The notes beneath the pieces are model-generated. The model saw only the letters and a program-made list of their open reading frames with translations, did not search any database and was not told where the DNA came from. This document shows, in pieces, positions 1 through 7,154 of a stretch of DNA of 33,674 nt (its first letter is position 1; every line of letters starts with the position of its first letter). A program made the position numbers and the translations under genes. Origin of the DNA: CAZUFB01 sp048173955 (lineage in GTDB: Bacteria; Actinomycetota; Coriobacteriia; Coriobacteriales; UMGS124); contig DBEYOB010000183.1 of assembly GCA_048173955.1 (NCBI GenBank), forward strand, positions 1-33,674, given 5' to 3'.

Positions 1-122
1 AGGCCGGGCAGCGCGCCGAGCGCCCCCGCGCCGGCGAGCCCGGCGAGCGCGCCCGCGCCCAAGGCGGCACCGGCGCCCGAAACCGCGTTAGAAACGAACG
101 ACCTTCTCGAGATGGCACCCAT
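1..122 (-). CDS. Tat-exported protein, N-terminal fragment (runs off left edge)
   Basis: Only the first 40 or so codons are in the window. Starting at the ATG at 122 the protein opens MGAISRRSFVSNAV, a twin-arginine motif (SRRSF) followed by a long Ala/Gly-rich hydrophobic stretch, so a Tat-exported protein is clear. An AAGGGAAGGGG-type ribosome site lies just upstream. A weak promoter (TTGCCC, 17 bases, TACATT on the minus strand, around 178-206) precedes it. The mature part is outside the window, so the function cannot be read; the neighbouring exported enzymes make a flavin reductase or a hydrolase plausible, but that is only inference. Confidence 0.6.
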   Translation of the reverse strand, partial: MGAISRRSFVSNAVSGAGAALGAGALAGLAGAGALGALPG

Positions 123-284
123 GGCGCACCCCTTCCCTTGGCCCGTCGTCGCTGAAGCGTGGACCGCTTCGCTACGAATGTAGCATGCGGATCGACCCGG
201 GGCAAATCTATTAAGGGAAATTAAGGTCGGGAGCAAAGCAGAGGTGAGCATCCACGGCAGCGAGAGGGGCCGTCACGGTCCGAG

Positions 285-593
285 CGTTCAATTTCGCCTG
301 ATTTGGCTATCAATCTTTGACTGATAAGCCACTGGCCGCGATATTGAACGGATTGGGTTGCCCGTCGCCGGGCATTGCCCCGCCATATGGTCAGGCGAAA
401 GGGCACCGGCGCGCTATTGGTTATGCATATACCATGCCTGACCAGCGCTTTTGCTCTCCCTCTCCTTACCCGTGCGCTTCCTAAGCGAAAAGAGGGGCCC
501 AACACGCAACAGCAAAGACCCGCACATCGTTCAATATCAGGCCTACTGGTTGTCAACTCAACTTTTGATAGCCATTTCGGCAGAAAATGAACG
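285..593. repeat. Non-coding element bounded by 66-nt inverted arms
   Basis: Arm 285-350 and the reverse complement of arm 528-593 align without gaps at about 46 of 66 positions, with perfect ends (CGTTCA and GATATTGAACG) and a perfect GGCTATCAA block. Each arm itself begins CGTTCA and ends TGAACG. The 177-base interior has a further 8-bp inverted pair (GGTCAGGC at 389-396, GCCTGACC at 436-443). No convincing gene is seen anywhere in 123-738. It could be a MITE-like element or a structured RNA; no transposase or target duplication is visible. Confidence 0.6.
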
Positions 594-738
594 GTGGGCG
601 AGAATAGCCCAGGCAGGTGAGAATAGCCCGGGCGAACGGGAACGGCCCGGCCCGCCCCACGAGCAGGCAAGCCGGACCGTCCGCCTCTGACGCCGCCAGA
701 TGTCCGTCTCCTGGCGCCGTTTAGGCACCCGTCGTCGC

Positions 739-2850
739 TTAGACGCCCATCACCATGATCTGTGGGAACGTGCGCAGGTCGTCTTCGACGAGGCCGTAGC
801 CCATGTAGTTGTCGACGTACACCTCGGGCATCGCAATCGAGGGGTCGGCCGGGGCCTCGCACACCGCGTGCGGTCCGTCCGCGACCTCGAGGTAGACCAG
901 GCCACTGGCGTCGGACGCCACCTCGACCACGTCGCCGCCGTCGACCTGCAGGGCGATGCCGTAGTCGGCGAGCGGCGCCCCGTCGGCCCCCACCAGGCGC
1001 AGCGTCGCCGTCCAGGGGGCGGGCTCGTAGCCGCCGCGCAGCTGCAGGCGTCCCTCGGTGCCCGCAAAGAGCGGCAGGCACGCCGCCGTCGAGTCCGCAC
1101 CGGCAACGTCGGACGCCCCTGCCAGCTCCTCCAGATACCCCTGGATCGTCTCGAGCTCGCCGCCGATCTCGGCCAGCTGCTCGATGCCGGCGAGCGCGGC
1201 GTAGTCGTCGCCGCCGGCCATGACGTAGGTGTTCGACGCGAGCACAATGGGGGTCTCGGCATCAGCGAGGTCGAGCGGCTCCGCGGCGCCGTCGAGCACA
1301 ATCTGCTGCACGCGCTGGCCCGCCTCCGCATTGGGGTCGCACGTCACGGTGCAGCCCGAAAGCTGCAGGAAGCTGCCGGCGACCGTCTGCTGGAGCAGCA
1401 TGCCCGTGGCGGCGTCCTGCCCGGCCGTGAGGGCGAGCCCGCCCTCGAAGACCTCGCGCAGAACGGCCGGCGTCACCGTCTTGAGCACGACGGTGTTGGA
1501 GAACGGGAACGCCGTGACCAGGTGGCCCAGGTTTACCTCGCCGCGCGGCAGGGCGGAGCGGATGCCGCCGCCGTTCTCGAGCGCCACCACGGGCGTGCTC
1601 GCGTCGCCCGCGGTCTCCCGCAGCCAGGTCTGCGCCGCCTGGCGCAGCGCGTCGGTCGCGACGTCGCCGAAGTTGGTCTCGACCATGCGCGTGGGAGCGG
1701 CGATCTCGGTCTCCGAGAGCCAGCCCGCCCACAGCGTCGTGGGGTTCGAGAACAGCACCTCGCCCATGAGGACGTTGAGGTCGGCGGTCACGGCCTCGAG
1801 GTCGGCCGCGACGTCGGTCGAGGCGGACGCGATCGCGGCGCAGGCGGCGGCGTCGAGCAGCTCTTCGGACGCGTTCACCGTGCCGTCCTCGTCGAAGGCG
1901 AGCGTCAGCTTGCCCAGGTTCGCCCCGTTGCAGCCGGTCTGAACCACCAGCACGCCGTTGACCTCTTCGTTCTCGACCGTATGGCTGTGGCCGTCGACGA
2001 TGGCCGCCAGCTTCGCCGCCGCGTCGGCGGAAAGCCCGGCCGCCAGGTCGACCGCCTTGCAGGGCACGGGGCCGTCGCCCAGGTGGCACAGCGCCACGAT
2101 GGCGTCGACGCCCTGCGCGGACAGCGCGGCGATCTGCTCCTCGGCCGCGGCGATCTCGTCGGCGAACTCGAGGTCGGACACGAACGCCGGGTTGACCGAG
2201 GTCGCGGTCGCCGTGGTCGCGATGCCGAACACACCGATGCGCCTGCCTGCGCACTCGAGCACGGTCGAACAGCCGTCGAGCGTCTCGCCCGCGGCGTTCG
2301 TCACGCCCGCGAGCAGCGGGGCGCCGTCCTTGAGCACGTTGGCGCCCAGGAAGGGGAAGGTGGCCGCGCCGGCGTTGGCGATCAGGTTGTCCTGGCCGAA
2401 GTCGAACTCGTGGTTGCCCAGGCACATGGCCTGGTAGCCCGCCGCGCTCATGAGTGAGACAACCGAAGCGCCCTTGTCGATCGAGGCGAGCGGCATGCCC
2501 TGCGTGGCGTCGCCCGCGTCGACGAGCAGGGCGTTGGGCGTGGCGTCGCGCACGCCGGCGACCAGGTCGATACCGACGGTCGACTCCCCGTCGCCCTGCA
2601 GGTAGCCGTGGGTGTCGTTCGTGTGGAAGATGACGATCTCGGCCGCCGGGCCGTCGGAGGCGCCGGACGCGGCCTCCTCGGCGAAGGCGGTGGGAGCCAG
2701 GGCGCACGCCGCGGCGGCGCAGGCGGCACCGGCAACGAAGGCCCGGCGGGTCGGACGCGCGCCCACCAGCGGGCTCAGGGCAGCGACGGCACGCCCGTTC
2801 GGGCCCCTGCCCTCGTCGTTCAAGCTCATGCTATCCATGCTCTCGTCCAT
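739..2850 (-). CDS. Tat-exported 5'-nucleotidase / UshA-family metallophosphoesterase
   Basis: A 703-residue protein of the bifunctional 5'-nucleotidase/2',3'-cyclic phosphodiesterase family, which removes phosphate from nucleotides outside the membrane. The Tat signal is at residues 31-57 (PTRRAFVAG, cleavage likely after AFA). The metal-binding calcineurin-like motifs follow in order: NDTHG at 78-82, GDATQG at 113-118, GNHEFDFG at 145-152, CHLGDG at 255-260 and DGHSHT at 286-291. The C-terminal nucleotide-binding domain spans roughly 370-560, with a further beta-rich tail of about 110 residues that resembles a cell-surface extension. The ATG at 2850 is chosen over the GTG at 2865 because GAGGAGC lies seven bases upstream. 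It probably serves nucleotide salvage or phosphate scavenging. The exact substrate is not readable. Confidence 0.88.
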   Translation of the reverse strand: MDESMDSMSLNDEGRGPNGRAVAALSPLVGARPTRRAFVAGAACAAAACALAPTAFAEEAASGASDGPAAEIVIFHTNDTHGYLQGDGESTVGIDLVAGVRDATPNALLVDAGDATQGMPLASIDKGASVVSLMSAAGYQAMCLGNHEFDFGQDNLIANAGAATFPFLGANVLKDGAPLLAGVTNAAGETLDGCSTVLECAGRRIGVFGIATTATATSVNPAFVSDLEFADEIAAAEEQIAALSAQGVDAIVALCHLGDGPVPCKAVDLAAGLSADAAAKLAAIVDGHSHTVENEEVNGVLVVQTGCNGANLGKLTLAFDEDGTVNASEELLDAAACAAIASASTDVAADLEAVTADLNVLMGEVLFSNPTTLWAGWLSETEIAAPTRMVETNFGDVATDALRQAAQTWLRETAGDASTPVVALENGGGIRSALPRGEVNLGHLVTAFPFSNTVVLKTVTPAVLREVFEGGLALTAGQDAATGMLLQQTVAGSFLQLSGCTVTCDPNAEAGQRVQQIVLDGAAEPLDLADAETPIVLASNTYVMAGGDDYAALAGIEQLAEIGGELETIQGYLEELAGASDVAGADSTAACLPLFAGTEGRLQLRGGYEPAPWTATLRLVGADGAPLADYGIALQVDGGDVVEVASDASGLVYLEVADGPHAVCEAPADPSIAMPEVYVDNYMGYGLVEDDLRTFPQIMVMGV

Positions 2851-3017
2851 TGGGTTGCTCCTCACGTGAGAAATATGGCGACAGACTTCGCTTCGACGCC
2901 TTCCATCCTACCAAACGGCGCCCCGGCACCGCGCCTCCGCAGCCCGACGCGCACGAACGGGACCCCTTGCGTCGCCAACAGAGCGTCGGCCACGAAACGC
3001 CCACAGGCCGCGGGCCC

Positions 3018-4079
3018 CTACCGCAGCGCCACCATGGCGCGCAGGCGGTCGCACTGCTCGGGGGTCAGACGCAGCCCGTCGGCTATGTAGCGCGCAAACG
3101 AGCCATAGACCGCGTCGATCTCGTCGAAGAACGCCTGCAGGTAGGCGGGGCGCGCCTCGATGAACGACGCGAGGATCCTCCGCTCGTCCGACGTCATGCC
3201 CGCCCCCATGCGCTCCAGGTCACGCTCGTTCTGCCGGGCGTTCACCCTGTTGGTCGAGAGGTAGTCGGCCATGACCTCCTCGTCCGACGCCCCCGCGATG
3301 CGCAGCAGCGTCGCGCAGAGCACGCCGGTGCGGTCCTTGCCGTTCTTGCAGTGCACCAGGGCCGGCCTGCCTTCGACCGCCATCGAGCGCAGCACCATGC
3401 CGATGAGGGGGTACTCCCGCACGTAGCGCCGGTAGTTGGCGCACATGCGCTCGCCGGGCGCGCCGTACTCGCCGATGACGCCGGCCGCCAGGCGCCGGCG
3501 CGCGTTCGACTGGCGGTGCTCGGTCGAGGGCTCCACGGCCACCATCTTCACGCCGGTCAGGCATGGCTCGGGGTGCTTGGCTACCTCCCACTTGTTGCGG
3601 ATGTCGTACACCGAGCGCACGCCCAGGGCGTTCACCAAAAACGTCGCCTCTTCGGCCGTGATGTGCGAGAACTCGCGCGAGCGGAACACCATGGCCTCAC
3701 GCAGCGAGCCGCCGCCCACCGCCCGCAGGCCGAAGCTGCCGTAGACGTCGCCCCGCGCGTCGAGCACCTCGAACGCGTAGCTCGAGATGAGCGACGACGG
3801 GACGCCGTCGCCGTCGACCGCGCGCGCCTTGAGCAGGTAGCGGCCGGGCCTGCCCGGCGTGTAGGAGAACGACCAGCGCACCCCGCGGTCTCCGAGGGCG
3901 CCCCGCATGGGATAGGACGTCCACGTGGCGCCGTCGTCGAGCGAGAACTGCACGGCGGAGACGCTGCGCTCGAAGTCGTCGGCATACCCTTCGAACACGA
4001 TGGGCTCGTCGACGTAGTGGACGGCGGACTCCCGAGCGGTCCCCGATGCGGGCGACGCCGGGTGCGGCGAGACGGCCAC
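3018..4079 (-). CDS. Tyrosine-protein phosphatase with N-terminal Ig-like domain
   Basis: A 353-residue protein. The catalytic P-loop HCKNGKDRTG is at 243-252 (nucleophile Cys244), the signature of the bacterial tyrosine/lipid phosphatase family (Y_phosphatase3, as in Listeria LipA and mycobacterial PtpB). The first 105 residues are a beta-rich module (VQFSLDDGATWTSY, then WSFSYTPGRPGRYLL) resembling the Ig-like dimerisation domain of sulfite oxidase-type proteins; this pairing is unusual. No signal peptide is seen. The GTG start at 4079 lies four bases after the stop of the DedA gene, so the two are probably co-transcribed; the ribosome site is weak, which fits translational coupling. Substrate (phosphoprotein or phosphoinositide) cannot be told. 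Confidence 0.8.
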   Translation of the reverse strand: MAVSPHPASPASGTARESAVHYVDEPIVFEGYADDFERSVSAVQFSLDDGATWTSYPMRGALGDRGVRWSFSYTPGRPGRYLLKARAVDGDGVPSSLISSYAFEVLDARGDVYGSFGLRAVGGGSLREAMVFRSREFSHITAEEATFLVNALGVRSVYDIRNKWEVAKHPEPCLTGVKMVAVEPSTEHRQSNARRRLAAGVIGEYGAPGERMCANYRRYVREYPLIGMVLRSMAVEGRPALVHCKNGKDRTGVLCATLLRIAGASDEEVMADYLSTNRVNARQNERDLERMGAGMTSDERRILASFIEARPAYLQAFFDEIDAVYGSFARYIADGLRLTPEQCDRLRAMVALR

Positions 4080-4083
4080 GGGA

Positions 4084-4827
4084 CTACCGCGCGTCGGGAT
4101 CGGCGGGGTTCTCGGCGACAGCGGAGGCGCCGGGCGCGCCGCCCTCCTCCGAGAAGTGCCGCCCGGACGCCTTCGCCTTGCGGCGCTTGGCCTGCCAGCC
4201 CTTGATCGCGCCGACGGCCGCCGGCACCACCGAGATGGCGATGATGAGCACGAGCACGAGCTCGAAGTGCTCCTGCACGAACGGCACGCCGCCGAAGAAG
4301 TAGCCGAGCAGCACGAACAGCGACGACCAGGTGATGCCGCCGAGGACGTTCCAGATCACGAAGTGGCGCCAGTGCATGCCGCCCATGCCCGACAAAAACG
4401 GCACGAACGTGCGGATGAACGGGAAGAAGCGCCCGAGGAACACTGCGAGCGGGCCCCATTTGTCGAGCAGCGCCTGCGACTTGGCGATGCGCTCGGGCGT
4501 CATCGACTTGACCTTGCCCGACGCGATGATGCGCTGCCCGAAAAAGTGGCCGATGGCGAAGTTGCACTGGTCGCCCAGGATGGCGGCGCACCACACCGTG
4601 ACGAGCAGCGGCAGCAGGCTCAGGCCGCCGCCGTCGGTCGCGAACACGCCCGCCGCGAACAGCAGCGAGTCGCCCGGCAGAAACGGCATGACCACGACGC
4701 CGGTCTCGATGAAGATGATGAGGAAGAGCGGGGCGTACACCCAGACGGCGCCGAGCGTGGTGATCCACCCGGCGATTGCGGCGCGCGGGTCCTGAATCAG
4801 GTTGACGAGATACTCGATGGGGTTCAT
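4084..4827 (-). CDS. DedA-family (VTT domain) membrane protein
   Basis: A 247-residue integral membrane protein of the DedA family, whose members are implicated in flipping undecaprenyl phosphate or phospholipids across the membrane. The family signature is plain: ETGVVVMPFLPGDSLLF at 41-57 with its re-entrant acidic Glu41 and Asp53, and GRFFPFIRTFVP at 132-143 with the conserved arginines. About five hydrophobic segments are visible, ending near residue 215, followed by a charged cytoplasmic tail rich in Lys/Arg and Gly/Ala. GGAGGG sits nine bases before the ATG at 4827. It is followed four bases downstream by the phosphatase gene. Which lipid it moves is not known from sequence. Confidence 0.9.
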   Translation of the reverse strand: MNPIEYLVNLIQDPRAAIAGWITTLGAVWVYAPLFLIIFIETGVVVMPFLPGDSLLFAAGVFATDGGGLSLLPLLVTVWCAAILGDQCNFAIGHFFGQRIIASGKVKSMTPERIAKSQALLDKWGPLAVFLGRFFPFIRTFVPFLSGMGGMHWRHFVIWNVLGGITWSSLFVLLGYFFGGVPFVQEHFELVLVLIIAISVVPAAVGAIKGWQAKRRKAKASGRHFSEEGGAPGASAVAENPADPDAR

Positions 4828-4935
4828 GGGCGCGACCCTCCGTCATGCAACGCGTGCGTGCGGCGACGGCGCGCAGCCCCCGTTTGCGGCGCGCCCGCCT
4901 GCTTGCAACCGGCCTACCGAGACGAAAAAAGCGAC

Positions 4936-5030
4936 CTGCATAGGCTCGGGCACCCACCAGAGGCCGCTTATGGCTGCTTCCTCCCGGACCTGACCAGGTT
5001 CACGGCGTGGTGCCGCCCGAGCCCATGCAA
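4936..5030 (-). ncRNA. ffs: Small bacterial signal recognition particle RNA (4.5S type)
   Basis: On the minus strand the region carries the universal SRP helix-8 core GGTCAGGTCCGGGAGGAAGC, followed by AGCC, closed by a strong stem (GGGCTCGGGC with GCCCGAGCC, extended by TGCAT with ATGCA). Total length about 95 nt fits the small SRP RNA. It binds Ffh and targets nascent membrane proteins. The ends are set from the outer helix and may be off by a few bases. Confidence 0.95.
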
Positions 5031-5120
5031 ATCGCTCAGGGGTTCAGTATAGCCCAGGGAAGCGGCCCGATGGGACGACCGCGCACGAACCCCCGCAACG
5101 CTCCACAAGCATGCGGAGGG

Positions 5121-5245
5121 CGGGGCGGGACGGGGGACCGCACGCCGGGACGCCCCCGGGGCAGGTGCATCCGCGCGCAGAACCTTACGCGAAAGCTTGG
5201 CACACTTTTGCCCGAAATTCCGTGCCAGGCTTTCGCGTAAGTCTT
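5121..5245. repeat. Hairpin repeat, copy A (downstream of hipA)
   Basis: This stretch is closely similar to 6941-7068 over about 125 bases in direct orientation. Its core is a 19-bp stem, TTACGCGAAAGCTTGGCAC at 5185-5203 with its complement at 5222-5240, and an 18-base loop. One pair is a G-U wobble at RNA level. The stem differs from copy B by a paired change (C-G here, T-A there), so pairing is kept while sequence drifts. It lies about 35 bases after the hipA stop and could work as a 3' RNA structure or terminator. No transposase is seen. Confidence 0.8.
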
Positions 5246-5280
5246 AGCAGTGGGCCGACCGCAAGCCCACTGCATCCGTC

Positions 5281-6478
5281 CTACACCCCAAACGCCCCCT
5301 TGAGCTCCCCCGCCCGCACATCGAACACCCGACCGAACCGGGAGATCTCGGCCTCCGCGCAGCCGTTGCGACGGGCAACCGCACACCAGCGCCCAACTGC
5401 TCCCAGGACCCTGCCGACAACGCCGCGCGCCTTTCCGGCATCGAGGCCGAAATAGGGGGCGGCCTCCGCCAAGGCCCGCGACTGGCCGCCCCCGCACTCC
5501 CCGAAGACCGCCGTGACGCGCTGCGCGCAGTCGTCAGGATTGGGATTGACGTCGAAGGCGGGGGACAGGCGCCAGCGGCCTCCCGCGCGGAGAAACCCGT
5601 GGTTGCGCAGGTGGTCGTCGGTATTGTTAACAGCAATCGAGAAGGCCACCCTTTCGAGCAGCTCCTCAAGGTCGCGTTCGGGATCCCCCACGAACGACGC
5701 GAGGGCCTCGGCCACCTCGGTGTAGTCGCGCGCCTCGCCGTCGCGGGCACCCAACAGGCTCATCGCGCTGAGATACGGCAGGCGGCCGCCCCCGTCGCGG
5801 TCGAACCTCCGCGTCAGGAGCACCGCCTCTCCCCCTATGCGCACCAACCGGGAATCGGGCACCGTCAAACCGCATGACGCGGCAAGGTCGAGCGCCGTCT
5901 TCTCCCATGCCATCACGTCGTGGTCGTCGCCGGGGCCGGGAACTTGGCGATATAGAAATCGCCGCCGTCATCGACCGTCGCCTTGGGGCGGGCGCCCCCC
6001 AGTGTTGAGGAACCGGCGTCAAGCAGGCACTTGACCTCGTCGCCGGCGTCCCCTTCCGTCAGCACCGCGCGGCACGCCGCAAGGAGCCTCGGCAGCCAGA
6101 CAACAGGCGGGACCTCGGCGCCTTCGGTGCAGAACGCCGTCTCCCCCGGAATCCTGAACCGCAGGGCGCCCTGCCTGGTCCGGTCGTACACGCCCAGAAG
6201 GTAGTCAACCTCGTCGGGCACGCGCGCGGACGCCCTTCTGATGAGCCGACGCCCCAACGGTCGGGAGCGCTGTCGGAAAAGGCGCCCGGCAACCCCGCCG
6301 CGAAACCGACGCGTCCCGCCAGGGGAAGCGCCGGGTCGATGGCAAAGGCGTCGGGACGGGCAAGGTACGCCTCGTCGTACGTGAACGACGTCGTGACCTG
6401 ACCGCGGCGCAGCACGAACCGCGCGCGTCCCACGAGGACCGCGTCATCCCCAAGATACACGTCCGCCATCGGCTGCAT
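5281..6478 (-). pseudogene. hipA: HipA-family serine/threonine kinase toxin, two frameshifts
   Basis: Joined across two single-base losses this would be a HipA kinase of about 399 residues, the usual size for a compact HipA; such toxins phosphorylate aminoacyl-tRNA synthetases or similar targets and are held in check by HipB. The N-terminal part starts at 6478 (MQPMADVYLG; GAGGAAG six bases upstream) and runs to APDRWG. A base is missing near 6256, after which translation continues as GRRLIRRASARVPDEV. A second is missing near 5922-5926 (FPAP, then GDDHDVMAWEK). Kinase motifs survive: GGARPKA with the ATP-binding Lys near 166, NNTDDHLRNHGF near 285-296 and LSPAFDVNPNP near 305. Both losses are in C/G runs, so consensus error is possible; otherwise the toxin is dead. 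Confidence 0.82.
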
Positions 6479-6481
6479 GCG

Positions 6482-6781
6482 CTACTTCCTCACCCTTTGG
6501 GGAATCAGCTGGTCCGCCCGCGCGCGCCCCAGGTCCGTCTCGTACGGGTCGACGGCGTCCTCCACGCGGTCGAGGATACCCAACACCCCGCAGACGTTGA
6601 GGACCGTGGCGAAGCTCACGGACGGGTCCCCGTTCTCGAGCCGGGAAATCGTCTCGCGCGAGACGCCGGCGCGGTCGGCGAGCTCCTGAGACGGAATCAT
6701 GAGCATGCGGCGCCAACTCGCAAGGCTCTCGCCGATGCGCTTGGCACAAAGTTTGGTCCGAACCGGGACGGGGCGTTTCAT
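6482..6781 (-). CDS. hipB: HipB-like antitoxin, XRE-family helix-turn-helix repressor
   Basis: A 99-residue DNA-binding protein with the helix-turn-helix IPSQELADRAGVSRETISRL near residues 29-48 followed by ENGDPSVSF, the standard Cro/C1-type fold of HipB. It neutralises the HipA kinase and represses its own promoter. The ATG at 6781 has GAGGTG seven bases upstream. The stop at 6482 is only three bases from the hipA start, the classic antitoxin-first order. It is intact although hipA is not. Inverted repeats at 6869-6912, overlapping a TATAAT, are the likely autoregulatory operator. Confidence 0.85.
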   Translation of the reverse strand: MKRPVPVRTKLCAKRIGESLASWRRMLMIPSQELADRAGVSRETISRLENGDPSVSFATVLNVCGVLGILDRVEDAVDPYETDLGRARADQLIPQRVRK

Positions 6782-6868
6782 AGGCCCACCTCGCAAATCG
6801 CAGGGCAGAAGGGGATGCGGAACAAGCAAAAGACATCTCAGGACATCGGTGCTATGAACCATCTTACG

Positions 6869-6912
6869 TCGGATATTATAGACGTTTTTTCGCTTACATC
6901 CTATATTTCCGA
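6869..6912 (-). promoter_or_regulatory. Probable hipBA promoter with inverted operator half-sites
   Basis: On the plus strand TCGGATATTATAG (6869-6881) and CTATATTTCCGA (6901-6912) form an imperfect inverted pair about 20 bases apart. On the minus strand the first contains a perfect -10 hexamer TATAAT (6880-6875), about 94 bases before hipB. No good -35 is seen, which fits a tightly controlled promoter. HipB of E. coli binds TATCC/GGATA pairs, and a similar ATATCC/GGATAT core is present here. Confidence 0.5.
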
Positions 6913-6940
6913 TATAAATTGACAGACGCGTGTAAGACTG

Positions 6941-7068
6941 CGGGGCGGGACGCGGGGCCGCACGCCGAGACGCGCCCGGAGAGGCAGACGCATCCGCGCG
7001 CAGAACCTTATGCGAAAGCCTGGCACGCTTTTGCCCGAAATTCCGTGCCAGGCTTTCGCATAAGTTTT
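6941..7068. repeat. Hairpin repeat, copy B (upstream of hipB, downstream of the LuxR gene)
   Basis: Second copy of the repeat at 5121-5245, same orientation. The stem is a perfect 19 bp: TTATGCGAAAGCCTGGCAC at 7008-7026 with its complement at 7045-7063, and an 18-base loop (TTTTGCCCGAAATTCC core) shared with copy A. It lies 87 bases after the stop of the LuxR gene on the minus strand. Together the two copies bracket the hipBA module precisely. The rest of 6782-7154 holds only the hipBA promoter and this repeat. Confidence 0.8.
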
Positions 7069-7154
7069 CGCGGCGGCCGGCGGCACACGGCAGGCGGGCC
7101 GGTGACGGGGTCGCGGCGGGCCGAGGCCGTGCCGGCGTCGCGAGATTGCAGGCC

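Noticed and set aside
680..730. Terminator of the 5'-nucleotidase gene
   Set aside because: A GC hairpin (CGCCAG/CTGGCG) is present after the stop, but the stem is short, imperfect and lacks a T-run.
700..2457. Long plus-strand open frame (585 codons)
   Set aside because: It is the mirror of the 5'-nucleotidase gene; Arg/Gly/Val-rich with no family pattern, a product of high GC.
5121..7068. A composite transposon carrying hipBA
   Set aside because: No transposase and no target duplication can be seen; only the direct hairpin repeats are supported.
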